From: Stieleria varia
GTDB lineage: Bacteria; Planctomycetota; Planctomycetia; Pirellulales; Pirellulaceae
Direction of reading: 5' to 3'
Assembly (NCBI RefSeq): GCF_038443385.1
Contig: NZ_CP151726.1
Coordinates: 3,844,001 to 3,908,000, forward strand
Length of the DNA stretch: 64,000 nt
In this document: in pieces, positions 1 to 9,366 of the stretch
How the letters are laid out: each line of letters starts with the position of its first letter
Position numbering within the stretch: the stretch's first letter is position 1
Position numbers and translations under genes: made by a program
The notes under the pieces: generated by a model
Database searches by the model: none
The model's input: only the letters and a program-made list of their open reading frames with translations
What the model was told of the DNA's origin: nothing

Positions 1-1
1 G

Positions 2-2242
2 CCTGGCGCGACCTTGGATTCCCCTGAGTTGGCCAGGGTTTCGGCGGCGTTGCAGCAGATTTCAGAAGAGCCGGAAACATTCGACGAGACGCTCGATGTC
101 GAGTTGACTGCGGAGACTAAAAAGGCGATCGGAGAACTGAAAGCGATCTGTGGCGGCGAGATTCCGTTTCATTGGGCTCGTAGTGGCGGCGACACGCTGA
201 ATCAGATGACGCAGGCGCCGCTGTCTCTGTCGGTTGACGCCAGCGTGGCGCGACTGAAAGGTTTTCTTGTCGGACCATCGGGCGAACAGACCTGCATCAT
301 TTCGTCTTTGAATCCCGTCGGGACGGTTCATCGACGTCAGTTGATGCCTGCGCTGCGTGACTTGATCGCCGGCATCGCCGATGTAGATCCAGCGACGATT
401 GCCGTTGTCGGCGGGCCACGCGAAGGAGCCGATGTGGATGCGGCGAGCATTCGATCCGTGGAGCTGTTCGCGCCACCGTCGGCGATTCTGGCGGCGATCA
501 TCTGCTACATCTGTCTGCGATCGGTTGCGTTGACGCTGGCGATCAGTGTGGTCGCGGTGATCGGCGAAGGGCTCGTGTTGGCGATCGTGTATTACTCCGG
601 AATGCCGATGAATGCGGTGCTGGTTGCATTGCCGCCGTTGGTGTTTGTGTTGACGGTTTCCGCCGGCATCCACCTCAGCAACTACTTTCTCGACGCATGG
701 CAAGAGTTTCCGGACATGTCCCCGGCGCGTGCGACTCGCCGCGCGCTCAAGGCCGGCATCATGCCCTGCTTTTTGGCCAGCGGGACCACCGTGGTCGGTC
801 TTGGTTCGTTGATGCTGGTTCGCATCGAGCCGATTCGCTTGTTCGGTTTTGCGGCAGCCATCGGCGTGATCGGTACGCTGGCGTTGCTATTGATGGTCTT
901 ACCGGGAGCCATGATCCTGACAAAGGAGACAAAAGAAAAACGTGATCGACGACGCGCGCCGCCACATCCGACGGAGGATGAGATTCCGGAGGACGTTCCG
1001 GCAAGCGCTTTTTCACGTTGGGCGTACAAGACGACACGGGCACGTCTGGCAAGACCATGGCCGATGATCATCTTGTTCCTTGTCATCGGCGGCGTGTTTA
1101 GCGCAGGGCTATTTCGGTTGCAGACTTCGGTCAACTTGCTGCGAATGTTCTCGCCTGACAGTTCGATACGCACCGAGTACGCGTGGTTCGAGGAAAACGT
1201 TGGACCGACATCATCGGCTGACGCCTTGTTGACTTTTCCGCCGCTGACGGACGACGACAATCCGCTCACTCGGCTCGCCGTTGTTCAAAATGCTCACGTC
1301 AGCGCATTGAAAATGGATAGCGTCGGTGGTGTGTTGTCGGCAATCACATTCATGCGCAGCGTTCCCACGGGACGGTCCATCGGAGCCAGCTCGCGTCGTG
1401 CGGCGATGGTCAAAATGCTACGGGAGCCCGACGGCCCGCTGATGAAAACCAACTTGATCCATCGCGACTCGGCGGCGGAAACGTGGCGAATCAGCATGCG
1501 GATGTGGCAGAAAGAAGACACGAACTATAGCGCCGAGCTGTTGGAGATTGAGAAAGCGATCGAGGATTCGCTCGACGATGCCGAGGTGCCGGTCGAGCTG
1601 ACGATGACCGGTCATGTTGCGATCGTCGAGGAAGCCCAAACGATTCTGTTGGACGATTTGTTCCGCAGCTTCTTGACCGCATTTGCCGTCGTCGCGATGG
1701 TCATGATGGTCTTGTTGCGCAGCGTGATCGGCGGGCTGATTGCGATGATCCCGAACTTGTTCCCCACCGTCGCCCTGTTCGGTTTCATGGGATTGGTGGG
1801 AACACCGTTGGACATCGGATCGGTGATGACGGCCAGTGTGGCATTGGGGATCGCGGTGGACGACACGATCCACTTGCTCAGCCGATACGGATCTCGCCGA
1901 GCACGTGGCATTGGTCAGATTCGGGCAGCACACGGTGCGCTTGCACAGTGTGGTTGGGCGATGTTTCAGACGACGATGGTCTGTGGACTTTCGCTGATGA
2001 CCTACTACTTCAGCGACTTTGTCCCGACCAGTCAGTTTTCGATTTTGATGTTCGGGCTGCTGACTGCAGCTCTGTTCGGCGATGTCTTTCTCGCGCCGAG
2101 TCTGATGTCGAGTTCCTTGGGTCGTTTTCTGGCGCGAACCGTGGGTGTGGATCCCGAAGCAGAGCTGTGGTCGGATGAACCGTCTCCCGAACCGATCGAC
2201 GCGCGGCGTATTCCGGCAAGGCCGACGGATTCGGCTCAATAG
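2..2242 (+). CDS. MMPL/RND-superfamily exporter (5' partial)
   Basis: The frame is open to the left edge of the window, so the N-terminus (first membrane helix and part of the first periplasmic loop) is missing; the TTG at 14 is only the first start-like codon. The visible part (about 745 residues) shows a periplasmic stretch (about 1-150), a block of hydrophobic helices (155-230 and 245-303), a charged cytosolic linker rich in KEKRDRRR (304-335), a helix at 350-367, a second periplasmic domain, then a second helix block. The motif GIAVDDTIHLLSRY in the second block is typical of RND/MMPL permeases, which export lipids or hydrophobic compounds using the proton gradient. The duplicated architecture is clear; the substrate cannot be told. 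No partner membrane-fusion protein is in view. Confidence 0.85.
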   Translation, partial: PGATLDSPELARVSAALQQISEEPETFDETLDVELTAETKKAIGELKAICGGEIPFHWARSGGDTLNQMTQAPLSLSVDASVARLKGFLVGPSGEQTCIISSLNPVGTVHRRQLMPALRDLIAGIADVDPATIAVVGGPREGADVDAASIRSVELFAPPSAILAAIICYICLRSVALTLAISVVAVIGEGLVLAIVYYSGMPMNAVLVALPPLVFVLTVSAGIHLSNYFLDAWQEFPDMSPARATRRALKAGIMPCFLASGTTVVGLGSLMLVRIEPIRLFGFAAAIGVIGTLALLLMVLPGAMILTKETKEKRDRRRAPPHPTEDEIPEDVPASAFSRWAYKTTRARLARPWPMIILFLVIGGVFSAGLFRLQTSVNLLRMFSPDSSIRTEYAWFEENVGPTSSADALLTFPPLTDDDNPLTRLAVVQNAHVSALKMDSVGGVLSAITFMRSVPTGRSIGASSRRAAMVKMLREPDGPLMKTNLIHRDSAAETWRISMRMWQKEDTNYSAELLEIEKAIEDSLDDAEVPVELTMTGHVAIVEEAQTILLDDLFRSFLTAFAVVAMVMMVLLRSVIGGLIAMIPNLFPTVALFGFMGLVGTPLDIGSVMTASVALGIAVDDTIHLLSRYGSRRARGIGQIRAAHGALAQCGWAMFQTTMVCGLSLMTYYFSDFVPTSQFSILMFGLLTAALFGDVFLAPSLMSSSLGRFLARTVGVDPEAELWSDEPSPEPIDARRIPARPTDSAQ

Positions 2243-2265
2243 TGATCGCTTCGAAGTTTTCCGGG

Positions 2266-2281
2266 TTTCCCGTCCGGGAAA
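2266..2281. terminator. Weak hairpin after the MMPL gene
   Basis: TTTCCC-GTCC-GGGAAA forms a 6-bp stem with a 4-base loop 24 bases past the MMPL stop. There is no T-run behind it, so a terminator role is only possible. The rest of the roughly 330-bp gap up to floA holds no gene or repeat that I recognise. Confidence 0.25.
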
Positions 2282-2570
2282 GCATCCTTGGCGTCCAGGT
2301 TGTCGATCGCAAGTGACTTGGCTGGCTCGGATCGTCCCCAAAACGGGAATCTTTGCCGGAAAACTGAGCAGATCTCGGTGTTGACCGCTAGAATCAGTGT
2401 CCGTAGGTGCCCTTGGCTCATTCTCAGGTCCATCGGCAGCCTATCGCTTCAAATCAGAGGTCGTACCTTGCATCGACCATCGAGACTGTCTCTCTCATTT
2501 GAAGACTGACGCCAGGGTTTGCAAGCGCTGGATGCGTTGGTTGAGAGTCAAACTCGAACGGAATGGTTGA

Positions 2571-3629
2571 ATGTTTACACTCGTGGCTGCGGGCTGGGGT
2601 TTTGGTTCCACACTCATTACGATCGCATCGATCGTTGCCGGCATCATCGCATTGGTGCTTGTCGCCGTGTTCATGAAGTGGGGTTCGTATTGGGTGCAAG
2701 CCTACATGTCGGGCGCCCATATCAGCATGGCCAGTTTGATCGCCATGAGTTTTCTCAAGATCGAGCACCGACTGATCGTGACCGCCCGGATCATGGCTCA
2801 CCAAGCCGGGTTGCCAAGAGCGAGTCTCGATTCGATGAGTGCATCTCGCCTGCAGGCTCATCATTTGGCTGGTGGGCATGTGATGAATGTTGTTCAAGCC
2901 ATCATCACGGCGCACCGGGCGGGTATCGATCTGGACTTTGACCGAGCCACCGCGATCGATCTTGCCGGGCGAAATGTGTTGGACGCTGTGCAGACCAGTG
3001 TGTCACCGATGGTGATCCACTGTCCGCCCAACGACGGAAATGGGCCTCGGACCCTCAGTGCGGTTGCAAAGAACGGCGTTGAACTGCGTGTCGCCGCGCG
3101 GGTGACGGTCCGCACCAATTTGGACCAACTGATCGGCGGTGCGACGGAAGAAACCATCGTCGCACGGGTTGGGCAAGGAATCATCACCGCAATCGGTTCG
3201 GCTGAATCGCACATGGATGTGTTGGAGCGTCCATCGCAAATCTCCGAAAACGCAGTGCTCAATGGGCTCGATGCCAACACCGCGTTCGCAATCGTCTCCA
3301 TCGATATCTCGGACATCGACGTCGGGCAAAACATCGGTGCACGATTGCAGACGGATCAAGCCAACGCGGACACGCGGATCGCGCGTGCGAGAGCAGAAGT
3401 CCGCAGGGCCGACGCGGTGGCTCGGGAGCAACAAATGAAAGCACGCGTGACGGAAAGCCGAGCGGAGTATGTGTTGGCAGAAGCAGAAGTGCCCGCGGCG
3501 CTATCGGAAGCCTTCCGCGCCGGGCGTTTGCGTTCTGCCAAGTCAGACGGCTCAGGACGGACAAAGCGTCCTGTGTTGTTGCCGCCGGATCCCAAACCGC
3601 CCGCCGCCGGTCGTACTTGCCAAGAGTGA
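2571..3629 (+). CDS. floA: Flotillin-like protein FloA
   Basis: 352 residues. One N-terminal membrane helix (about 12-35) is followed by an SPFH/band-7 type domain (about 60-290) with the FloA-typical stretch MASLIAMSFLKIEHRLIV, and an Ala/Glu/Arg-rich coiled tail (about 285-330) followed by a Pro-rich end. The length and order match the FloA (YqfA) family of bacterial flotillins, which scaffold functional membrane microdomains. It follows the MMPL exporter on the same strand after about 330 bp, so a membrane-related pairing is possible but not shown. The ATG at 2571 precedes the membrane helix directly; the ribosome site is weak. The C-terminal tail (RTKRPVLLPPDPKPPAAGRTCQE region) is longer and more basic than the usual FloA end. 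Confidence 0.9.
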   Translation: MFTLVAAGWGFGSTLITIASIVAGIIALVLVAVFMKWGSYWVQAYMSGAHISMASLIAMSFLKIEHRLIVTARIMAHQAGLPRASLDSMSASRLQAHHLAGGHVMNVVQAIITAHRAGIDLDFDRATAIDLAGRNVLDAVQTSVSPMVIHCPPNDGNGPRTLSAVAKNGVELRVAARVTVRTNLDQLIGGATEETIVARVGQGIITAIGSAESHMDVLERPSQISENAVLNGLDANTAFAIVSIDISDIDVGQNIGARLQTDQANADTRIARARAEVRRADAVAREQQMKARVTESRAEYVLAEAEVPAALSEAFRAGRLRSAKSDGSGRTKRPVLLPPDPKPPAAGRTCQE

Positions 3630-3808
3630 CCGACACCACGCTGGATCAATAGCACGATTTCGCCAGTTAGCACGCGGCATTGGCGTCTCGGAAAAAGCTC
3701 GCGGCACCGCACGACCTGGCGCAGCACGCAACTCGCCCGATGGGGTATCATGTTTGGCTCTCCCGCCACTGACATTTCCCTCCACTGGACGAATCAGCGT
3801 CACAAATC

Positions 3809-6800
3809 ATGCGAACATTCTTGATCTTGTTGTGCTCATTGGCTTGCACTCTCTCCGGCCAACCTATTACGCACGCCGAAGACCCTGCCTTCCAAATTCT
3901 TTTTGACGGCAAAACTTTAAACGGATGGAAAGGAAACGAAGGCCTGTGGTCTGTGCAGGACGGTGCGATCGTCGGCGAGACTACCGCTGAGAATCCGACC
4001 AATGGCAATACATTCCTGGTCTGGCAAGGTGGCGATGTCGGCGACTTTGAATTCCGCTGCCTGGTCCGGTTCCAAGGCAACAACTCCGGCGTTCAGTACC
4101 GCAGTTCAGTCGTCGATCCGAACCCCTATGTGCTGAAGGGGTATCAAGCCGATTTGCACCCCAAGCAAGACTACATTGGGATGATGTACGGTGAGAAAAC
4201 CGGTCGCGGCATCATCGCTACCCGCGGCCAACGCATTACCGTCGGTGCTGACGGCAAGACAACGGTTGATGCCAAGCTGGTGGCCGATGAAACGATTGTC
4301 GGCGAGCAATGGAACGAGTTGCGGATCATTGCGGTGGGCAATCGATTGATTCATCAAGTCAATGGCGTCACCACGGTGGACATCACCGACAACCACCCAG
4401 ATGCGGCAGCCACCGGTTTGTTGGGGCTGCAATTGCACGCGGGGCCACCGATGAAATGCGAGTTTCGCGGTTTGTTGTTGCGATCGCTCGACGCAGAAGC
4501 TGGCAAGCAACTGATTGCCACGACCGTTGCGGCGACAAAAACACAGTCGGACAAGGCAGCCGATCAAGCGAACGTGGGCGACACAATCCAAGGCTCTGGA
4601 TGGATCACCGCCGATCCAAAACCGAATTGGATTTGGGTCAAGCAATCCACCGACGGGCAACGCATCTGGTTTCGCCACGAGTTCGATATCGATGGTGAAA
4701 TCAAAGCGGCCGCGATTTACGCCACCTGCGACAACAAAATCAATGTGACGATCAACGGCAAACCGGCTGGCAAAAGCAATCGGTGGGAAGCTCCGGTTCA
4801 GACGGCCGTCAGCGAGTTGCTGAAGCCTGGACGTAATGTCATCGCGATCGCGGGTGAAAACGAAGGTGGCGTCGCCGCGTTGGTGGCAAAGCTACAAATT
4901 CAATTGGCAAGTGGAAAAACACAAACCGTCATCACGGACGCAAACTGGCTGACGATTGAAACCAAGCCGGCCGACTGGGATGCCCCCCAAGCCGACACGA
5001 CGGCTTGGGCCAAAGCCATCCCCAACGGCAAGTTGGGAAAACAGCCCTGGGGAGTACCGGCCGTCGGTGGCGCCGCCGCGGGAGACTCCGATAGATTGAA
5101 TCCTCGCAACGTCTACGCACCTCCAGGATTTGTTGTCGAACGAGTACACGTTGTCACCGGAGATCAGGGCAGTTGGGTGTCGCTCGCGACGGACCCGCAA
5201 GGACGTCTTTACGCGTGCGATCAAGCCGGCGCAGGTTTGTATCGATTGACGATTGCCGACGACGGAAGTGCCGAGGTCGAGAAAGTTTCTGTCGGTGAGC
5301 TGAGCAGTATCTCGGGGATCCAAGGAATGGTGTGGGCGAATGATGGGTTGTGGGTGCACCGGAACGGAGGCAACCTGCATCATTTGACCGATACCGATGG
5401 TGATGGAAACTTGGATCATCAAGTCACCTACCCTGGAACCACCGGCGGTGGTGAACACGGGAACCACGCGGTGATCGTGACCGAGGACGGTGAGGCGTTG
5501 TATCTGGACGGTGGAAATCATGCACCGTTGGCCCAGCACGAACGGAGCCGTGTCCCGACTTGGAGCGAAGGTCTATTATTGCCCCGCATGTGGGATGCAC
5601 GCGGACACGCCCGCGGCAAGTTGGCACCGGGCGGATGGGTCACACGCTTGGACCCGGAAACCAAAAAGCAAACCGTATACACGATCGGGTTCCGCAACCA
5701 ATACGACATCGCGTTGAACCGTTTCGGAGACTTGTTCACCTACGACGCCGACATGGAGTGGGACCTTGGTCTGCCATGGTACCGGCCGACACGTATTTGT
5801 TTCGTCAACAGCGGTGGCGATTACGGATGGCGGAGTGGTTCGGGCAAGTGGCCGACATACTATGAAGACAGCTTGCCGCCGGTTGTTGAGATCGGCCCCG
5901 GCTCGCCAACGGGCGTCAGCTCGGGCGCAGGAGCCCATTTTCCCACCCGCTATCAAGACGGCTTGTTCGCGTTGGACTGGACCTTTGGGACGATTTACTC
6001 GATCAAGCTGATCCCTGACGGAGCAGGCTATCGCGGAGAGGCCGAAGCGTTTGTCTATGGATCGCCCTTGCCCGTCACCGACTCGGTCGTCGGGCACGAC
6101 GGCTGTCTGTACTTTGCCGTCGGCGGCCGTGGTTCGGCATCGGCGCTCTATCGTGTGCGTTATTTGGGTGATGATAGCTGCGACGCGCCTCAAGACGTGG
6201 ACGCCGTCGCTGACGGTGCCAGAGCGATGCGACGTGACTTGGAAGCGTTTCATGGCGTGTCGGATCCCCGAGCCTTGGACAAGGCTTGGCCGCTGTTGTC
6301 AAGCAACGATCGTTTTCTGCGACACGCCGCTCGCGTCGCCGTGGAAAGCCAGCCCGTCGATTCGTGGGCGAACCGTGTGCCCACGGAGTCCGACCCGCAG
6401 TCTCGCGTGACGGCAACGGTGGCGCTGGCCCGAATGGGAACCGCAGATCACCAGGCCGAGGCAGTGAAAGGATTGTTGTCGCTCGATGCAAAGTCTCTCC
6501 GTCGCGAGACGTTGCTGGGGATGCTGCGAGCCTATGCGTTGCTGTTCAGCGAATTGGAAAGTCCTACGTTGGACCAACGAAAAGCCGTCGTCGCTCAACT
6601 GGATCCCTTGTTGCCAAGCGATGATCGTGATGTGAATGTCGAACTCGTTCGCCTGCTGACCTATCTACGCAGCCCGACGGTGGTCGCCAAAACGCTGGCC
6701 TTGATCCAAGATCGGACGCCGATGCCCCATCCGGCCTGGGCGGAGATCGCAAGCCGTAACAGCGGGTACGGCGCCGCGATCCAAAACGTACTGGACAGCA

Positions 6801-7561
6801 ATCCGCCCACCGCTGAAATCATGTACGCGTTCATCTTGCGCAACTTACGCACCGGATGGACGATCCCCCAGCGACGGGCGTACTTTGAGTTTCTCAATGA
6901 AGCCGCCAAGGCATCTGGTGGGGCTAGCTACTCAGGCTACTTGACACGGATTCGCGACGAAGCGTTGGGCAATTGCACCGATGCCGAGCGTCTCGCGTTG
7001 CAATACATCACTGGCGAGGACTTCAATCCAAAGCCCGATTTCCCCATCGCGGATCCCGTCGGTCCAGGACAGAAATGGACGACGCAGGCGGTCTTGGGAG
7101 CTATGCGGGGCAAGCCTGATTTTGAACGAGGACGCTCACTTTTCTTCAGCGCCAAATGTGCGTCCTGTCACCGGATGACCGGTCTGGGCGGGAACATCGG
7201 ACCGGATTTGACGAGCGTGCGCAATAAATTCGATCGAGACTACGTCGCACAAGCCATCGTGGAGCCGAGCAAAGACATTTCGGATCAATACGGTTCGTCA
7301 AGTGTCTTGACCGTGGGAGGTCAAGTCCATACCGGTCTGGTCGTCGAGCAGCCCAACGGCGACTTGCTGGTCTATCCAGTGGATGAGAATGCGAAATCGA
7401 TCACGATTGCGGCGGATGACGTGGAATTGGTGAAACCGTCCAAAGTTTCGCAGATGCCCGCCGAACTGCTGGATCGTCTCAACGCAGGCGAAGTTCGTGA
7501 TTTGATCGAGTACGTGATGGCCGCTGGTGACCCCAACGACAAGCGTTACCAGGACAAGTGA
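3809..7561 (+). CDS. DUF1080 / beta-propeller / HEAT / cytochrome c fusion, secreted
   Basis: 1250 residues with a signal peptide (about 1-23). Domains in order: DUF1080 (3-keto-disaccharide hydrolase, LamG-like fold), about 27-230, opening with FQILFDGKTLNGWKG; a galactose-binding-like sandwich, about 255-365; a PVC-type soluble-dehydrogenase-like propeller, about 430-790, starting RNVYAPPGFVVERV; a helical HEAT-like stretch, about 800-1080; and a C-terminal planctomycete heme-binding domain with CASCH at 1117-1121 and a probable distal Met ligand in QMPAEL. The family is expected in the periplasm or outside the cell, joining sugar binding or hydrolysis to electron transfer. The substrate is not known. 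It stands alone as a transcription unit and converges on the barrel protein across a hairpin cluster. ATG at 3809 immediately precedes the signal peptide. Confidence 0.88.
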   Translation: MRTFLILLCSLACTLSGQPITHAEDPAFQILFDGKTLNGWKGNEGLWSVQDGAIVGETTAENPTNGNTFLVWQGGDVGDFEFRCLVRFQGNNSGVQYRSSVVDPNPYVLKGYQADLHPKQDYIGMMYGEKTGRGIIATRGQRITVGADGKTTVDAKLVADETIVGEQWNELRIIAVGNRLIHQVNGVTTVDITDNHPDAAATGLLGLQLHAGPPMKCEFRGLLLRSLDAEAGKQLIATTVAATKTQSDKAADQANVGDTIQGSGWITADPKPNWIWVKQSTDGQRIWFRHEFDIDGEIKAAAIYATCDNKINVTINGKPAGKSNRWEAPVQTAVSELLKPGRNVIAIAGENEGGVAALVAKLQIQLASGKTQTVITDANWLTIETKPADWDAPQADTTAWAKAIPNGKLGKQPWGVPAVGGAAAGDSDRLNPRNVYAPPGFVVERVHVVTGDQGSWVSLATDPQGRLYACDQAGAGLYRLTIADDGSAEVEKVSVGELSSISGIQGMVWANDGLWVHRNGGNLHHLTDTDGDGNLDHQVTYPGTTGGGEHGNHAVIVTEDGEALYLDGGNHAPLAQHERSRVPTWSEGLLLPRMWDARGHARGKLAPGGWVTRLDPETKKQTVYTIGFRNQYDIALNRFGDLFTYDADMEWDLGLPWYRPTRICFVNSGGDYGWRSGSGKWPTYYEDSLPPVVEIGPGSPTGVSSGAGAHFPTRYQDGLFALDWTFGTIYSIKLIPDGAGYRGEAEAFVYGSPLPVTDSVVGHDGCLYFAVGGRGSASALYRVRYLGDDSCDAPQDVDAVADGARAMRRDLEAFHGVSDPRALDKAWPLLSSNDRFLRHAARVAVESQPVDSWANRVPTESDPQSRVTATVALARMGTADHQAEAVKGLLSLDAKSLRRETLLGMLRAYALLFSELESPTLDQRKAVVAQLDPLLPSDDRDVNVELVRLLTYLRSPTVVAKTLALIQDRTPMPHPAWAEIASRNSGYGAAIQNVLDSNPPTAEIMYAFILRNLRTGWTIPQRRAYFEFLNEAAKASGGASYSGYLTRIRDEALGNCTDAERLALQYITGEDFNPKPDFPIADPVGPGQKWTTQAVLGAMRGKPDFERGRSLFFSAKCASCHRMTGLGGNIGPDLTSVRNKFDRDYVAQAIVEPSKDISDQYGSSSVLTVGGQVHTGLVVEQPNGDLLVYPVDENAKSITIAADDVELVKPSKVSQMPAELLDRLNAGEVRDLIEYVMAAGDPNDKRYQDK

Positions 7562-7569
7562 TCACTTCC

Positions 7570-7662
7570 CGTACGTCAGGCTTTCTAGCCTGACTTGCTG
7601 TTCCCCTGTCAGGCTAGAAAGCCTGACGTACATACCCTGTCAGGCTAGAAAGCCGGACGAAC
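7570..7662. repeat. Three copies of a 20-bp palindrome (REP-like, possible bidirectional terminator)
   Basis: GTCAGGCTTTCTAGCCTGAC at 7575-7594 recurs in inverse orientation at 7608-7627 and, with one change, at 7639-7658. Each copy can form an 8-bp stem with a 4-base loop, and copies can also pair with each other. The cluster lies exactly between two convergent genes, so it may end transcription from both sides. It looks like a dispersed REP-type repeat; the genome copy number is unknown here. Confidence 0.8.
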
Positions 7663-7674
7663 TGCTGACATTCG

Positions 7675-8730
7675 TTAATAACGAATGATCAAGTCGAGCT
7701 GGACTCGGTCTTGGATGATGTCCTTGAAATCCGTCAGCGGGAATTCGTAGGCCACACCGGCTTCCAAGTTGCGATTTGGTTTCAGTTTCAAGCCGACGTT
7801 GTGCGTCACCAAGTCGTTTCCGGCAACGTTGCTTGCGGGCAAGTTCAAGATGTCTTGACCGGCAACGCCCAGAGGCGCACCGTTCTCAGCGTCATCCAAC
7901 CAGTGCCACCAAGAGTTCTCGGTCAACAGGTAGAGACGATCTGTCAGACGATAGTCCAAGTGGTTCAGCCAGTGAATCGATGATGTTTGAATAGCACCGT
8001 CGACAGGGAACTGATAACCGACCGAAGTCATGTAGTGGGCGTCGCCGTCGAGCAATCGTTGGCCAGCCGAAGCGAAGACATTGAACTCTCCGTCGCCGAG
8101 TGCTTGCAAGGTCCCTTTGTTGCCCATTGGGATCTCATAGGTGAATCCGCCCGATACGAGTCGGCCGGCCTTGGTGTCGCGGATCAAGTTGTATTTCAAT
8201 CCGGCGGTCACGTCGGCCCAACCCGATGCCAACAGGCCATCAAGTGCACCTTCGCTGTTGTCGATCACGTATCCGTCTTTGACTGCGATCAGGCTCAAGC
8301 GTTCGGTCAATGCGATTCGGAACTGCAAAGCAAACAGTTGAGCGCTGCCGCCAGCGGGAATATTGGCTGGTCCCAATGTCGATGGGAACTGGTGCGTCAT
8401 GAAGATCGGACGCAACTCGGTCAGATTGCGAGGATCTTCGAAGTGAACGAAGTCGATCATCGGGCTGATGAAATCGTCGAAGCAGTGATCGCTTTGTCGA
8501 AGTCGTGATTTCAGACCGCTCAAGAATCCGCCACAGAGGCAGCCGCTGGAATCGCAACCGCAAGCATCGCAGCCGCTGTCGCAGCCAAACGAGTCGCAAC
8601 AGGGGTCGGCATCGCAGCATGCAACAGTGTCGCAACATTCTTGAGCTGCCAGGTTGTCACTGGTCAGACACGCATTGCCGCATAGCAAGCTGGCAATCAG
8701 CAGCAGGCTCGGCATTCCTTTGTAAAGCAT
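7675..8730 (-). CDS. Outer-membrane beta-barrel-like protein with Cys-rich N-terminus
   Basis: About 351 residues from the ATG at 8730, which has AGGG nine bases upstream; an ATG at 8745 is the alternative start. A signal peptide (hydrophobic SLLLIASLLCGNA) is followed by a striking stretch with 12 Cys in about 37 residues (CC pairs and C-x-C spacings). The rest is a beta-rich domain of alternating polar and hydrophobic strands, with phrases such as GLKYNLIRDTKAGRLVSGG and NVGLKLKPNRNLEAGVAYEFP, ending in LDLIIRY; a C-terminal aromatic residue is typical of outer-membrane barrels. I infer an outer-membrane channel or structural protein. I do not recognise a named family, and the role of the Cys cluster is unknown (disulfides, metal, or crosslinking). 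Confidence 0.7.
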   Translation of the reverse strand: MLYKGMPSLLLIASLLCGNACLTSDNLAAQECCDTVACCDADPCCDSFGCDSGCDACGCDSSGCLCGGFLSGLKSRLRQSDHCFDDFISPMIDFVHFEDPRNLTELRPIFMTHQFPSTLGPANIPAGGSAQLFALQFRIALTERLSLIAVKDGYVIDNSEGALDGLLASGWADVTAGLKYNLIRDTKAGRLVSGGFTYEIPMGNKGTLQALGDGEFNVFASAGQRLLDGDAHYMTSVGYQFPVDGAIQTSSIHWLNHLDYRLTDRLYLLTENSWWHWLDDAENGAPLGVAGQDILNLPASNVAGNDLVTHNVGLKLKPNRNLEAGVAYEFPLTDFKDIIQDRVQLDLIIRY

Positions 8731-8995
8731 TCTTTCCGCCCTCATGGCAAAAGATTTTTTTTGTGGTTGATCAGAGGGTGATCTGAGAGCGTATTCGCCA
8801 CTGTTTTACTGCCGGCGCAGTCGTTTTTGAATCGTTTGTAAGACTGTGTTAATCGTTACAAATCCACATAAAAATGTGTGCGGCGGTGACCACGCTGTAT
8901 CGAGTCCGCACGTCTTGAACCATGAATCAGCGTTCTACGGCCAAGCCGACACTTGAGTGAATCCGGATGATTTTCGTGAAATCGTGTCAGCGAAC

Positions 8996-9024
8996 ACACG
9001 TAGAAGCGTTTCTCCAAGACGCGA
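8996..9024. repeat. Short dispersed repeat, copy 1
   Basis: ACACGTAGAAGCGTTTCTCC and the following bases closely match 25080-25106, where the same segment forms a CGTCTC-TCC-GAGACG hairpin. Here the stem is less perfect. The two copies sit in unrelated intergenic contexts. Confidence 0.6.
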
Positions 9025-9090
9025 AATCGATTGCAGAGCCGCTTCGCATGGAACACGAATGTCGTTAGCGGACGACGTGATTGCAGAAGC

Positions 9091-9227
9091 GTAGGTCATG
9101 CTCTGCATGACGAAATACGGTTCGCGCATCATCTCGCTGGTTGTCCTGAATTCGGAGAGATCTCTTGGTGACATCCGGTGCGGTCGGGTTGCGCTGTGCG
9201 TATGGTGTCATGCGGAGCATGACCTAC
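9091..9227. repeat. 137-bp element with 21-bp inverted ends (MITE-like)
   Basis: Bases 9091-9111 and the reverse complement of 9207-9227 agree at 20 of 21 positions. Each arm is itself nearly palindromic (GTCATGC...GCATGAC). No open frame lies inside. The form suggests a small non-autonomous mobile repeat or a cruciform-forming element. No target duplication is obvious. Confidence 0.6.
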
Positions 9228-9366
9228 CGCAAATGGCAAGACGTTTTACGCGGCACGCTATCGGCTTGGAAAGTCGAGCGACAGTCGTTCGACTCTCCGA
9301 GTCGAGAATGAACGCCACCAAACGCACAAATTCAAACCATACGCCTTGAGCAGCCCAGTGTTGCAC

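Larger units (their letters stand above)
8746..9366. other. Intergenic region without genes; holds two dispersed repeats
   Basis: About 620 bp upstream of two minus-strand genes with no supported coding sequence. It should hold the promoter of the barrel gene near its left end. It contains a short repeat at 8996-9024 (same family as 25080-25106) and a 137-bp inverted-repeat element at 9091-9227, both listed separately. Confidence 0.6.
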
